Part shown: one piece after another, positions 17,481 through 28,089 of the stretch
How positions within the stretch are numbered: the first letter of the stretch is position 1
Layout: every line of letters begins with the position of its first letter
Origin: Prochlorococcus marinus CUG1438
GTDB lineage: Bacteria; Cyanobacteriota; Cyanobacteriia; PCC-6307; Cyanobiaceae
Assembly: GCA_017644325.1 (NCBI GenBank)
Contig: JAEPLS010000002.1
Span: 186,001-250,000, forward strand
Direction of reading: 5' to 3'
DNA length: 64,000 nucleotides
Notes under the pieces: generated by a model
Told to the model about the DNA's origin: nothing
The model's input: only the letters and a program-made list of their open reading frames with translations
Databases searched by the model: none
Program-made: the position numbers and the translations under genes

Positions 17481-19205
17481 CTAGTCTTCAAAAACTATAC
17501 TAAATGTCTCTTTATCTAGATTAAATTTTCTTGTAGATGAATATAAGATTTCATTGTTAATAGTAAATTTAGTATTTATGAGTTTGATACTACTTTTTGG
17601 ATGTAATGCCTGTTCAATATTTCTAGAAACAATAATACCGATCTTTGTACTTTTATCGAATTTTGATAAGAACTGAATATATAATTCTATATTCTTGATT
17701 TCTTCATCAGTGATGTTGGAATTAGTTCTATTTCGATCATGTAAAATTCGCCAAACTAATTTTGGTCTATTCCAAAAAGCCAATAATCTTGGAGAACTTT
17801 CCAGCTTAATATTAATGTTATTATTATCGCAAAAATTAATAGCTTTATTCTTTATTGGAACAAGATCAATAGATTTATAATTTCCATCAAGGAAAATAGA
17901 TATAAATGGATCGATATAGCTTGAATTAGAATTATCTTCATCAATCATATGTCCTAACTTAGTTTTCTTTACACTTAGATATTCAGCATTATTATCATTT
18001 GGACAAATAACTAATGGAACTCTTTCAATAACTTCTATTCCATATCCACCTAATCCAGCAATCTTTCTTGGATTGTTTGTTAGTAATTTTAATTTTCTTA
18101 TCCCAAGATCAGTTAATATCTGTGCTCCAACTCCATAATTCCTGAGATCAGCAGGAAAACCCAATTTCTCATTAGCTTCCACTGTATCTAATCCACCATC
18201 TTGTAAACTATAAGCCTTTAATTTATTTATTAGACCAATACCTCTGCCTTCTTGTCTCAAGTAAACCACAACTCCCTCTTCCTCCTTTTCTATCCTTGAT
18301 AATGCAGCCTCTAATTGGGGTCTACAATCACAACGTAGTGATCCAAAAGCATCACCAGTTAAACACTCTGAATGCATTCTCACTAATACAGGTTCACTTA
18401 GTTTTGATGATTTTTGTTTAACTAATGCAACATGTTCTGAGCCATCAAGTTCATTTACATATCCATAAGCTTTGAAATTTCCAAAAATACTTGGAAGAAC
18501 AGCATCAGATTTTCTGTATACAAACCTCTCAGTTTGAAATCGATAACTTATTAAATCAGCTATGGATATTAATTTCATTCCCCACTGTTTTGCATACTCC
18601 TTAAGCTGTGGAAGTCTTGACATTGATCCGTCAGGATTTTGTATTTCACAAATCACTCCAGCGGGATAAAGTCCTGACATTGCAGCAATATCTACTGCTG
18701 CTTCTGTATGACCTGCCCTTTTTAAAACTCCACCTTTTTTTGCTCTTAATGGAAATATATGTCCTGGCCTCCTTAAATCTTCAGGTTTTGTATTTGGATT
18801 TATAGCAACTTGTATTGTTTTAGCTCTGTCTTCAGCCGAAATTCCAGTCGAAACATTATTTTCTGGTCCAGCATCAATTGATATCGTAAAAGCTGTTTGA
18901 TTTTCATCAGTATTTCTATCTACCATTAAAGGTAAGTCTAAGGAATCTAGTTTTTCGCCTTGCATAGCTAGGCATATAAGACCTCTTCCTTCAGTAGCCA
19001 TAAAATTGATTTGCTGAGGAGTTGCAAACTGAGCCGCACAAATTAAATCACCCTCATTTTCTCTTCTTTCATCATCTACAACAATTATGCATTCACCATT
19101 TCTTATTGCTGCTAATGCATCGCTAATAGGATCAAATTCAATTTTAAAAGATTCATTTATATCCAAAATTGTTCCATTATTTGATTGGGGACTTGTTTCT
19201 TTCAT
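17481..19205 (-). CDS. ribBA: RibBA: DHBP synthase / GTP cyclohydrolase II with C-terminal extra domain
   Basis: Bifunctional first enzyme of riboflavin synthesis. N-terminal DHBP synthase half: DERRENEGDLICAAQFAT, RPGHIFPLRAKKGGVL, GHTEAAVDIAAMSGL. GTP cyclohydrolase II half: zinc cysteines in HSECLTGDAFGSLRCDCRP, LRQEGRGIGLINKLKAY, LTNNPRKIAGL. 574 residues from the ATG at 19203-19205. After the normal end (about residue 425) there are ~149 more residues, Asn/Ile/Lys-rich, with RLLAFWNRPKLVWRILHDRNR, not part of either catalytic domain in E. coli or Bacillus enzymes. Function of this tail unknown to me. Confidence 0.96.
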   Translation of the reverse strand: MKETSPQSNNGTILDINESFKIEFDPISDALAAIRNGECIIVVDDERRENEGDLICAAQFATPQQINFMATEGRGLICLAMQGEKLDSLDLPLMVDRNTDENQTAFTISIDAGPENNVSTGISAEDRAKTIQVAINPNTKPEDLRRPGHIFPLRAKKGGVLKRAGHTEAAVDIAAMSGLYPAGVICEIQNPDGSMSRLPQLKEYAKQWGMKLISIADLISYRFQTERFVYRKSDAVLPSIFGNFKAYGYVNELDGSEHVALVKQKSSKLSEPVLVRMHSECLTGDAFGSLRCDCRPQLEAALSRIEKEEEGVVVYLRQEGRGIGLINKLKAYSLQDGGLDTVEANEKLGFPADLRNYGVGAQILTDLGIRKLKLLTNNPRKIAGLGGYGIEVIERVPLVICPNDNNAEYLSVKKTKLGHMIDEDNSNSSYIDPFISIFLDGNYKSIDLVPIKNKAINFCDNNNINIKLESSPRLLAFWNRPKLVWRILHDRNRTNSNITDEEIKNIELYIQFLSKFDKSTKIGIIVSRNIEQALHPKSSIKLINTKFTINNEILYSSTRKFNLDKETFSIVFED

Positions 19206-19293
19206 TATTCCTATCAATATAGAAAAATAGTGTTTTAGTTACCCTAAATTCAACACTTTATAATCCTATCTCAAAGTCTGCCAATTCAAAGAA

Positions 19294-20349
19294 ATGAATG
19301 TTGCAATAGTAGGTGCTACTGGTTACGGCGGTATTCAAGCGGTAAATCTTTTAAAGAAAAATAAAAACCATAAAATTTCATTTTTAGGAGGTAACAAAAC
19401 TTCTGGATCAAAGTGGAATGACAATTTTCCCTTTATTTATCTAGATACAGATCCTTATATAGAAAAAATATCAGTTGAGAATATCTCAAATAACTCTGAT
19501 GTAGCTTTGCTTTGTTTACCTAATGGCATAGCTTCCACTTTGACAAGGAAATTACTAGATAAAGGTGTTAAGGTTATTGATCTATCAGCTGACTATAGAT
19601 ATAAATCATTAGATGAATGGGGAAAAGTATATTCCAAAGAAGCTCATATTTATAAACGAAATGACGATGATTTGTGCAAAGAAGCAGTTTACGGTCTTCC
19701 CGAAATAAATAAAGATGAAATATCAAAAGGCAGACTAATAGCATGTCCTGGCTGTTATCCAACATCGGCTCTTATTCCATTAGCTCCTTATCTTTCACAG
19801 GGAATTATTGAAAATGAAGGTATAGTTATCGATTCTAAAAGCGGAACTTCTGGAGGGGGGCGAGAACCAAACCAAAAGCTACTCTTATCAGAATGTGGGG
19901 AAGGTTTATCATCTTATGGATTGATAAACCATAGACACACATCAGAGATCGAGCAAGTAGCATCATTAATCTCTGGAAATAAAATTGAACTTCTTTTTAC
20001 TCCTCATTTGGTTCCAATTGCAAGAGGGATGCATTCGACTATATATGGGAGATTAAAAGATCCCGGTTTAACTTCAGATGATTGCAGAATTTTATTGGAT
20101 AATTTTTATAGAAATTTTAAAAATATTAAAGTCTTACCTGTAGATACATACCCTTCAACAAAGTGGGTTAAAAATACGAACCAAATTTTCCTTTCAGTGA
20201 AAGTTGATATTCGAAATGGAAGGATTATTATTTTATCTGTTATTGATAATTTGTTAAAAGGACAAACTGGTCAAGCAATTCAGAATTTAAATATAATGAG
20301 TGGTTTGTCTATGGATGAAGGTCTTGAGTTAACTAATAACTATCCTTAA
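19294..20349 (+). CDS. argC: N-acetyl-gamma-glutamyl-phosphate reductase
   Basis: Third step of arginine synthesis: NADPH-dependent reduction of N-acetylglutamyl phosphate to the semialdehyde. 351 residues. Seen: nucleotide loop VGATGYGGIQAVNLL near the N-terminus, LIACPGCYPTSALIPL with the catalytic cysteine, SGTSGGGREPNQK and HRHTSEIEQ. Divergent from ribBA. The last 17 bases overlap the convergent purN 3' end. Confidence 0.98.
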   Translation: MNVAIVGATGYGGIQAVNLLKKNKNHKISFLGGNKTSGSKWNDNFPFIYLDTDPYIEKISVENISNNSDVALLCLPNGIASTLTRKLLDKGVKVIDLSADYRYKSLDEWGKVYSKEAHIYKRNDDDLCKEAVYGLPEINKDEISKGRLIACPGCYPTSALIPLAPYLSQGIIENEGIVIDSKSGTSGGGREPNQKLLLSECGEGLSSYGLINHRHTSEIEQVASLISGNKIELLFTPHLVPIARGMHSTIYGRLKDPGLTSDDCRILLDNFYRNFKNIKVLPVDTYPSTKWVKNTNQIFLSVKVDIRNGRIIILSVIDNLLKGQTGQAIQNLNIMSGLSMDEGLELTNNYP

Positions 20350-21016
20350 AATTATTCCTTATCAAAAAACCAGCATAAGAGATTGAGTGAGGTAAAATTT
20401 TATGCTCAAGTATTTGTATTTTTTTTGAAAGAGTATCAATATTGTCATCATCAAAAATTGGTAACGCTGCTTGCATTATAAGAGAACCACTATCAACCTC
20501 CTCCTCAACAAAATGTACTGAACAGCCAGTTATTTTTGAGCCATTTAATATAGAATCCTCTATTGCAGAACCACCCTTATATGCAGGAAGTAAAGAAGGG
20601 TGAATATTTATAATTTTGTTCTTAAATTTATTAACGAAAAATGGAGTGACGATTTTCATCCAACCAGCCATTACGATAAGTTCAACGTCATAATTAATTA
20701 AAGTATTTATAATTTCTGATTCAAATTCCACTTTTTGTGAAAAGTGTTTATTTTTAATAATCTTATAAGGTATTTGTGCCTTTTGAGCTCTTTTTATACA
20801 ACCAGCATCTTCTTTATTAGTTATAAGAACTGTTATATCTATATCAAACTCTCCTTTTTCTGAGAGATTTATTAACTCCTGAAAGTTTGTTCCTTTTCCA
20901 GAAGCTAGTACACCTATTTTTAATTTTGGTGAAAATCTTCTAAATTTAGATATCTCAGGCGAAATTATGTAATTAAATGATTTATCCAAAGTTTTTTTAT
21001 CTAATGATAAATTCAT
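20333..21016 (-). CDS. purN: Phosphoribosylglycinamide formyltransferase
   Basis: Third step of purine synthesis, formyl transfer from 10-formyl-THF to GAR. 227 residues, with a ~30-residue N-terminal extension before the core KIGVLASGKGTNFQELI. Seen: VMAGWMKIVTPFFV, catalytic INIHPSLLPAYKG (Asn and His), and GCSVHFVEEEVDSGSLIMQ (Asp). The gene overlaps argC end-to-end by 17 bp (convergent). Start codon ATG at 21014-21016; divergent from pgi across a 150-bp AT-rich spacer in which I saw no clear motif. Confidence 0.96.
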   Translation of the reverse strand: MNLSLDKKTLDKSFNYIISPEISKFRRFSPKLKIGVLASGKGTNFQELINLSEKGEFDIDITVLITNKEDAGCIKRAQKAQIPYKIIKNKHFSQKVEFESEIINTLINYDVELIVMAGWMKIVTPFFVNKFKNKIINIHPSLLPAYKGGSAIEDSILNGSKITGCSVHFVEEEVDSGSLIMQAALPIFDDDNIDTLSKKIQILEHKILPHSISYAGFLIRNNFKDSY

Positions 21017-21166
21017 ATGAAATAAAAAAAACCCTCAATCTTAATTGTTAATATTCAAAAACATATTTATTTGAAAATAAAAATTTAAACAATTTTAAAT
21101 GATTCAAATCTATATACTATTCGTTTAGATATAATTAAATATAAATAAAAGAAACAAATATATAAA

Positions 21167-22750
21167 ATGAATGAAGATTTAAACTCTTGGGATAAATTCT
21201 GCAATTATCTTTGGTTTGATAAAAAATTAAAAATTTGGTTAGACATAAGCAAAATTAATTTCACAAATGAAGAAATAAAAAATTTAGAAGAGAAATTTAT
21301 AGATGTTTTTTCTTCAATAAAAAAATTAGAAAATGGTGCAATTTCAAATATTGATGAAAATAGACAAGTTGGACATTATTGGCTTAGAAATCCATCAATT
21401 TCTCCATCTTCCAAAATAAATGGAGAGATAAATGCAGATATTAATGAAATCTCTAAATTTGGGGAAAAAATTTTAAATGGGAATATTAAGAATAAGAATA
21501 ATCAAAACTATACTGATGTTCTATGGATAGGAATTGGTGGAAGTGGATTAGGACCATTACTTATTACAGAGTCACTCCAGAAATGTTCTAAAGGATTAAA
21601 TTTTTCATATATAGATAATGTTGATCCTTTTTTAATTTGTGAAAAGTTAGAAGAATTATCTGAAAAATTATCCACAACATTATTCGTAGTAGTAAGTAAA
21701 TCAGGTGGTACGCCTGAACCTAGAATTGCTATGGAAATTATTAAAAGTCATTGCGAAAATAATTCTCTTGAATGGAATTCTAATGCTATAGCTATAACGA
21801 TGAAAGATAGTAAGCTATTTAATAAAGCAACTTCTGAAAATTGGTTAAAAATATTTAATTTACAAGATTGGGTTGGAGGAAGAACAAGTATTACAAGTTC
21901 TGTGGGATTACTTCCATTAGCACTTATTAATGAAAATATATTTGAATTTATTAGAGGTGCATCATTAATGGATGAGGCCACACGTATAAGTGATTTTAAA
22001 AATAATCCCGCAGCATTATTATCGTCCGCATGGTATTTAACTGGGGATGGCGTTGGAAAGAGAGATATGGTCGTATTACCTTATAGAGATAGGTTACAGG
22101 TTTTTAGTAAATATCTTCAGCAATTAGTAATGGAATCATTAGGTAAGAAATTTAATAGGGACGGTGAAGTAGTAAATCAAGGTATTTCCGTATTTGGTAA
22201 CAAAGGATCTACAGATCAACATGCTTATGTTCAGCAACTTAGAGATGGAATTGATAATTTCTTTTGTATTTTTATTGAATTATTAGATTCTCCATCTACT
22301 AATATTTTTAATGAGAAAGATAATCCTAAAGAATACCTTTCTGGTTTTTTGCAAGGAACAAGATCAGCACTCTCAAGTGAAAACAGACAAAGTATCACTA
22401 TCACATTAGAAAAATTAAATTGTTTTTCACTAGGTGCCTTAATTGCTTTATTTGAGAGGGCTGTATCCTTCTATGCTGAATTGGTAAATATAAATGCATA
22501 TGATCAACCTGGAGTTGAAGCTGGTAAGAAAGCAGCCGCAAATATTATCGAGTATCAACAAAAAGTTAGTAATTTATTAGAAGAAGGAGGAGAGTTTTCT
22601 ATAAATGAGATAACATCATTATTTGATAATTCAGTGAGTGAATCTATATTTTTCATAGTCCGTGAAATGTGTTTCGGTAATAATGATTATTCAGTTAAGG
22701 GCGATTGGTCTAATCCAAATTCATTAATCATTCAAAAAACAAATTTTTAA
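21167..22750 (+). CDS. pgi: Glucose-6-phosphate isomerase
   Basis: Interconverts glucose 6-phosphate and fructose 6-phosphate. 527 residues, close to the cyanobacterial norm. Seen: the sugar-phosphate loop [55 protein letters not shown], the catalytic region [15 protein letters not shown], and [17 protein letters not shown]. Its 3' end overlaps the leuS 3' end by 4 bases (convergent). Confidence 0.98.
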   Translation: MNEDLNSWDKFCNYLWFDKKLKIWLDISKINFTNEEIKNLEEKFIDVFSSIKKLENGAISNIDENRQVGHYWLRNPSISPSSKINGEINADINEISKFGEKILNGNIKNKNNQNYTDVLWIGIGGSGLGPLLITESLQKCSKGLNFSYIDNVDPFLICEKLEELSEKLSTTLFVVVSKSGGTPEPRIAMEIIKSHCENNSLEWNSNAIAITMKDSKLFNKATSENWLKIFNLQDWVGGRTSITSSVGLLPLALINENIFEFIRGASLMDEATRISDFKNNPAALLSSAWYLTGDGVGKRDMVVLPYRDRLQVFSKYLQQLVMESLGKKFNRDGEVVNQGISVFGNKGSTDQHAYVQQLRDGIDNFFCIFIELLDSPSTNIFNEKDNPKEYLSGFLQGTRSALSSENRQSITITLEKLNCFSLGALIALFERAVSFYAELVNINAYDQPGVEAGKKAAANIIEYQQKVSNLLEEGGEFSINEITSLFDNSVSESIFFIVREMCFGNNDYSVKGDWSNPNSLIIQKTNF

Positions 22751-25317
22751 ACAACAATATTCATAATTTTTCCCTTAACAATAATAATTTTTCTTATTTC
22801 CTTATCTTTAGTCCATTTCAATATGTTAGGTCTTTTAAGTGTCAATTCTTTAATTTGATCTTCATTAAAATCATTATTAATATTTACTTTGTCTCTAACT
22901 TTTCCATTCACTTGTAAGACTAGTTCATATGAATCTTCCTTTAGTGCTTCGGCATTAAAGGAAGGCCATTCTTCTAAATGAACAGAATTTTTAAATCCTA
23001 TAAGATGCCATATTTCTTCTGCGATATGAGGTGAAAATGGAGCTAACAAAATACAAAATGTTTTTAAAGCGTCTTTTTTTAAATTATTGTTTACATCATT
23101 AATGGAGTTTGATAATGAATTATAAAACTTCATTAGTTCTGAAATTGCAGTATTAAATTGGTTATTTAATATGTCGTTTGAGATTTCTTTTATGGCAATA
23201 TTAATTGACTTTATTAAAGATTTTTCTTTATCTGGATAGGACTTACTTTTAATATTTTTATCTTTGGCATAATTTATATAAAGCTTCCAAATCCTGCTTA
23301 AAAATCTAAATTGTCCTTCAACATCTGTATCTCCCCATTCCAAATCTTTTTCTGGTGGTGCTTTAAATAATATAAACATTCTTGCTGTATCTGCTCCGTA
23401 TTTTTTAATTACTGATTCAGGATCTATTCCATTATATTTTGACTTTGACATTTTTTCGAAAAGAACTTCTAGTTTAGAATTATCAATTGGATCTTTAGGA
23501 TTTGATAGGTCAGCAATATCCGAAGGAGCAACATATTTACCCGTTTTATTGTTTTTATAGGCCGCTGACTGAACCATTCCTTGAGTTAATAGTTTTTTGA
23601 ATGGTTCATCAATTTCAAATAGTTCATTATCTCGCAGAGCTTTGGTGAAAAATCTTGCATATAACAAATGCAATATTGCATGCTCTACTCCTCCAACATA
23701 TTGATCTACAGGCAACCACTTATTGATTTCAACCTTTTCAAATGGCTTTGTTGAACATTTTGAAGATGGATATCTTAAAAAATACCAAGATGAACACATG
23801 AAAGTGTCCATAGTATCAGTTTCTTTTCTTGCTGGTTTTCCACATTTTGGGCATGTCGTATTTATCCAATTATTATTATCACCTAAAGCATTTATTTTGT
23901 TAGAGGAGATTTCTATATCTTTTGGTAAGGAAACGGGTAATTCCAATTGGTTTAAAGGAACAGAACCACAGTTTTTACAATTAACTATTGGTATCGGACA
24001 TCCCCAATATCTTTGTCTAGAAATTAACCAATCCCTTAGTCGATATTGAATCTTATTTTCGGCCCATCCATTTTTTACTCCCTCTTCTGAAATTTTTAAT
24101 TTAGCAATTGTATTTGAAATACCATCATATTGATTTGAATTAATAAGATATCCATTTTCTACATAAGCATTATCAAGCTCGATACTTTGTTTACTTTGAT
24201 CCTTTATAATTACTTGTTTAATTTCAATATTGTTTTTCTTAGCAAATTCAAAATCCCTTAGGTCATGAGCAGGTACACCCATAACAGCTCCTGTACCATA
24301 TTCATCAAGAACATAACTTGCCACCCAAATAGGTATAGGTTCAAAATTAACTGGATTAATAGCTATTAAGCTAGTTTTTATTCCAATTTTTTCAAGTTCA
24401 TTATTTTTATTTGTTTTCAGATATTGTTTTAGTTTTTCTATCTCTTGTAAGACTACCTGATCAGAAATATTCTTAATTAATGTATGATTAACAGAAATTG
24501 CTAGATATGTAACACCAAATAAAGTATCTGGCCTTGTTGTAAATACAGTTAATATTTCTTGTGGATTTGTATTGATATTGAAATTAATATTTGTACCAAC
24601 TGATTTTCCAATCCAATTATCTTGCATTATTTTAACTCTTTCTGGCCAGTTATCTAATTTATCTAAATCATTTAATAACTCATCTGCATAATTAGTAATC
24701 CTTAAAAACCATTGCTTTAATAATTTCTTTTCAACTATTGCTCCAGATCTCCAAGATCTGCCCTCTGAGTCAACTTGTTCATTCGCTAAAACTGTATTAT
24801 CTACAGGATCCCAATTAACTTCTGATTCCTTTTGATATACAAGACCTGCCTTGTATAATTCTAAAAATAAATATTGTGTCCAAATAAAATAATTTTCATC
24901 ACAGGTAGCAAATTCCCTATCCCAATCAACTGATAGTCCTAAAAGCTTTAATTGTGACTTCATATGGGAAATATTTTTTTTAGTCCAAACACTTGGACTA
25001 ATTCCTCTTTCAATCGCTGCATTCTCAGCAGGTAAACCAAATGCATCCCAACCCATTGGATGCAAAACAGATTTCCCCTTAAATCTCTGAAACCGAGCTA
25101 TTAAGTCAGTAATAACATAATTCCTAACATGTCCCATATGAAGATTACCTGAAGGGTAGGGGAACATTGATAACGCATAAAATTTTTCACTATTCTCAGT
25201 TAATTCATCGGTTTTATACAAGTTATTTTCTGACCATATTGACTGCCATTTTTTTTCTATTTCAGATGGATTATATAAATCAGTATCAGTTTCATATTGT
25301 TTATCAGGAGAAATCAC
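22747..25317 (-). CDS. leuS: Leucyl-tRNA synthetase
   Basis: Class I synthetase charging tRNA-Leu. 856 residues. Seen: HIGH-type motif [15 protein letters not shown] (HMGH at 60-63), editing domain (CP1) with [15 protein letters not shown] and [15 protein letters not shown], a cysteine-rich zinc region ([10 protein letters not shown] ... [10 protein letters not shown]), WYFLRYPSS, and KMSKSKYNG (around 621-625). Complete. Divergent from dapF. Confidence 0.98.
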   Translation of the reverse strand: MISPDKQYETDTDLYNPSEIEKKWQSIWSENNLYKTDELTENSEKFYALSMFPYPSGNLHMGHVRNYVITDLIARFQRFKGKSVLHPMGWDAFGLPAENAAIERGISPSVWTKKNISHMKSQLKLLGLSVDWDREFATCDENYFIWTQYLFLELYKAGLVYQKESEVNWDPVDNTVLANEQVDSEGRSWRSGAIVEKKLLKQWFLRITNYADELLNDLDKLDNWPERVKIMQDNWIGKSVGTNINFNINTNPQEILTVFTTRPDTLFGVTYLAISVNHTLIKNISDQVVLQEIEKLKQYLKTNKNNELEKIGIKTSLIAINPVNFEPIPIWVASYVLDEYGTGAVMGVPAHDLRDFEFAKKNNIEIKQVIIKDQSKQSIELDNAYVENGYLINSNQYDGISNTIAKLKISEEGVKNGWAENKIQYRLRDWLISRQRYWGCPIPIVNCKNCGSVPLNQLELPVSLPKDIEISSNKINALGDNNNWINTTCPKCGKPARKETDTMDTFMCSSWYFLRYPSSKCSTKPFEKVEINKWLPVDQYVGGVEHAILHLLYARFFTKALRDNELFEIDEPFKKLLTQGMVQSAAYKNNKTGKYVAPSDIADLSNPKDPIDNSKLEVLFEKMSKSKYNGIDPESVIKKYGADTARMFILFKAPPEKDLEWGDTDVEGQFRFLSRIWKLYINYAKDKNIKSKSYPDKEKSLIKSINIAIKEISNDILNNQFNTAISELMKFYNSLSNSINDVNNNLKKDALKTFCILLAPFSPHIAEEIWHLIGFKNSVHLEEWPSFNAEALKEDSYELVLQVNGKVRDKVNINNDFNEDQIKELTLKRPNILKWTKDKEIRKIIIVKGKIMNIVV

Positions 25318-25423
25318 TTAATTTTTATTTATTAAATTATTATTTTAATATCCATTGTATAAAATAGAAATAGATTGTTAAAAGGAATAATTTATAATTA
25401 AATTTAGAATATATTATTTACAA

Positions 25424-26284
25424 ATGAAAAGTATAACTTTTGAAAAATATCAAGGTAACGGAAATGATTTCATAGTAATTGATTCCAGAGGAAATGATTT
25501 ATATAACAATTACAAGAAAAATAAATTTTTTGATATAAAAAAAATTTGCAACAGGCAATTTGGTATAGGAGCAGATGGCTTAATTTTTATAGAAGAACCT
25601 AATCAAGATAATTATGCAAAAATGATAATCTTTAATTCTGATGGTTCTGAAGCTCAAATGTGTGGAAACGGAATTAGGTGTTTAGTTGAGTATCTACATC
25701 TAAATGATTCAATGAAGAATCATAATAATGAATATAAAATAGAAACTAAAGCAGGTATAAAAATTGCAAAATACATAGATGATGAAATCACAGTAAAAAT
25801 GGGAGTTCCAATTTTAGATAGTCAAAATATTCCAACAAAAATTGAAAAAAAAATTAATTCACTTCCATCAAGTGATTTTATTGAGAAAAATTTTAATAAT
25901 AAAGGTTATGCCGTAGGAATGGGAAATCCACATTTAATATTCTTTCTACAAGACTTAGAGACAATTGTTCTTTCTAGACTTGGCCCTATATTTGAAAAAA
26001 ATGAATTATTTCCAGATAAAACTAATGTTCATTTTTGTCAAATCTTAAATAGAGATAATATCAAAGTAAAAGTATGGGAAAGAGGGGCAGGACCAACCTT
26101 AGCCTGTGGAACAGGAGCTTGCGCTATTCATGTAGCTGCTTACAAATTAGGTCTTTGTAATTCAAAAACAATAGTAACTTTACCTGGAGGTAATCTTAAG
26201 ATTAATTGGTCAAAAGACGATTCCGAAGTCATGATGACTGGTAATGCTAAAAAGGTTTTTTCAGGATCAATGTTAGTAAATTAA
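25424..26284 (+). CDS. dapF: Diaminopimelate epimerase
   Basis: Converts LL- to meso-diaminopimelate for lysine and peptidoglycan. 286 residues. Both catalytic cysteines are seen: AQMCGNGIRCL and LACGTGACAIHVAA. Also YQGNGNDFIVID at the N-terminus and VGMGNPHLIFF. The stop codon overlaps the start of the next gene (TAATG), so translational coupling with the cysteine desulfurase is likely. Confidence 0.98.
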   Translation: MKSITFEKYQGNGNDFIVIDSRGNDLYNNYKKNKFFDIKKICNRQFGIGADGLIFIEEPNQDNYAKMIIFNSDGSEAQMCGNGIRCLVEYLHLNDSMKNHNNEYKIETKAGIKIAKYIDDEITVKMGVPILDSQNIPTKIEKKINSLPSSDFIEKNFNNKGYAVGMGNPHLIFFLQDLETIVLSRLGPIFEKNELFPDKTNVHFCQILNRDNIKVKVWERGAGPTLACGTGACAIHVAAYKLGLCNSKTIVTLPGGNLKINWSKDDSEVMMTGNAKKVFSGSMLVN

Positions 26285-27456
26285 TGGAAAATAATCTTAT
26301 ATATTTAGATCATGCATCTACGACACCATTATCTGAAAATGTTTTAAATATAATAAATAAAACTTATATTAATTATTGGAATAATCCATCATCCACATAT
26401 AAGGCTGGGATAAAATGCTCTACATTTCTTGAAAAAATTAGATCTAAAATTGCTTATATATTTGATGCAGAACCAGAGGATATAATTTTTACATCTGGTT
26501 CTTCTGAATCGACAAATATTGTATTTAGTAATATTTATGAGACCTTTAAAAAAGGCAGGGTAGTTATTTCTAATGTCGAACATCAGGCAACAACTATATG
26601 TGTTAATAAACTAAGAAGACAAAGCTGGAATATATCTGAATGGTCTGTTGATAATGATGGAATTTTAAATATTTCTAATATTGATAAAACTTTAACTAAA
26701 GAAACTAAACTTGTATCAATTATTTGGGGACAAAGTGAAATTGGTACAGTACAACCTGTTCAATATATAGGTACAAAATGTGAAAAATCAAATATAGTGT
26801 TTCATTTAGATGGAACCCAAATAATAAGTAATGGTATATTCAGTTGGAAAGATCTTAAATGTGACTTTTTAAGTTTATCTGCTCATAAATTTGGAGGTCC
26901 AAAAGGTATCGGTATTCTTTTAACAAAAGAAAAGTCTAGGCAAATATTAAAAAATAAAGATATTGCACTTACTCAGGAATATTCAATTAGACAAGGAACA
27001 CAAGCTTTGCCATTAATTGCTGGAATGTATGAATCGTTAAAAAATATTAAAGGGAAAATAAAATTATATGATTACAAAACTGAATTTCCAAAAAGTAATA
27101 TTAATAAACTAAAAAATTATATTTTTCAAAAATTTGAGGATAATAATCACATAAAGATTACGGGTAGTATTATCGATAGGCTTCCCAATCATATTTCATT
27201 TATACTTTTAAATAAAAGATTTGAGCCTATAAGGGCCTATAAGATTGTTAATTTCATGTCAGAAAATAATATAGCAATAAGTAGTGGAAGTGCATGTTCA
27301 AGCTCATCTGGGAAACCAAGCTCAACTTTAAAAAATATAGGTTTTAAAAATGATGAACTATATTCAAATATTCGTGTTACTTTAGGTTCAATAAATAATA
27401 AGTTTGAAATAGATAAATTTTTAAAACTTATTCAAATATGTATTGACAAATTTTAA
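26284..27456 (+). CDS. Cysteine desulfurase (NifS/IscS family)
   Basis: PLP enzyme releasing sulfur from cysteine for Fe-S clusters or thiocofactors. 390 residues. Seen: YLDHASTTPLS, FTSGSSESTNI, HLDGTQII, PLP lysine in SLSAHKFGGPKGIGIL, RQGTQALPLIAGM, and the catalytic cysteine loop SSGSACSSSSGKPSS, which has the short loop of the NifS/IscS group rather than SufS. Coupled to dapF by TAATG and to the following DUF1995 gene by another TAATG. Confidence 0.95.
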   Translation: MENNLIYLDHASTTPLSENVLNIINKTYINYWNNPSSTYKAGIKCSTFLEKIRSKIAYIFDAEPEDIIFTSGSSESTNIVFSNIYETFKKGRVVISNVEHQATTICVNKLRRQSWNISEWSVDNDGILNISNIDKTLTKETKLVSIIWGQSEIGTVQPVQYIGTKCEKSNIVFHLDGTQIISNGIFSWKDLKCDFLSLSAHKFGGPKGIGILLTKEKSRQILKNKDIALTQEYSIRQGTQALPLIAGMYESLKNIKGKIKLYDYKTEFPKSNINKLKNYIFQKFEDNNHIKITGSIIDRLPNHISFILLNKRFEPIRAYKIVNFMSENNIAISSGSACSSSSGKPSSTLKNIGFKNDELYSNIRVTLGSINNKFEIDKFLKLIQICIDKF

Positions 27457-28082
27457 TGACTACTAATCATAAACTACCTAAAGATTTAAACGAATCACTT
27501 AAAAATATGGAGGATGGAATTATTCAAAGTTTATTAGATTCAAATAAAAGATTTACTTTAGAATTTAATTTTGAAGGATTGAAATTTAACAGAATTGGGA
27601 TAACTATTTACAAGATTTTAGCTAAAAATAATAATGTATTCATAACATTTTCTGATCAAGGTGCGGCAGCATTGGCTCAAAGAGACTTTCCTGATATCAA
27701 AGATAAAATTTTTACTTTTAACTCATTTAATCAATCAAATAATATATATAATAATGATAGTGCAATGATATCGATGTTACCTCAGCCTTATGATTTCGAT
27801 TCATTTGAACCAATGACTAATAACTATAAAGGAACTCATTATTCATTAAATCCAAAATTTGAAGATGTTAATATTGGTATAGGAAGCGTTATTAGAGAAA
27901 GACGAAAAAAATTTGTTAAAACATGGAAAAATGTTTATTTTCTTCAGCCTTTAAATAAAGCAGCTCTAATGCATATTTACCCAAATAAATGGATGCTCTT
28001 TAAAGAAGAAAACCAAAAATATTCTTTTAAAAAAGAATTTGAAAATAAACCCGATAATGAATCTATTTTTTTAAATCTATAG
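27456..28082 (+). CDS. DUF1995 family protein
   Basis: 208 residues matching the cyanobacterial/plastid DUF1995 pattern: LPKDLNESLKNMEDGIIQSL, FTLEFNFEGL, FITFSDQGAAALAQRDFPD, and a C-terminal YFLQPLNKAALMHIYPNKWMLF-like stretch. No catalytic motif recognisable and no signal peptide. Starts on the last base of the cysteine desulfurase stop (TAATG), and the PBP4-type peptidase follows 8 bp later, so the four genes from dapF onward look like one operon. Confidence 0.82.
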   Translation: MTTNHKLPKDLNESLKNMEDGIIQSLLDSNKRFTLEFNFEGLKFNRIGITIYKILAKNNNVFITFSDQGAAALAQRDFPDIKDKIFTFNSFNQSNNIYNNDSAMISMLPQPYDFDSFEPMTNNYKGTHYSLNPKFEDVNIGIGSVIRERRKKFVKTWKNVYFLQPLNKAALMHIYPNKWMLFKEENQKYSFKKEFENKPDNESIFLNL

Positions 28083-28089
28083 ATTAAAT

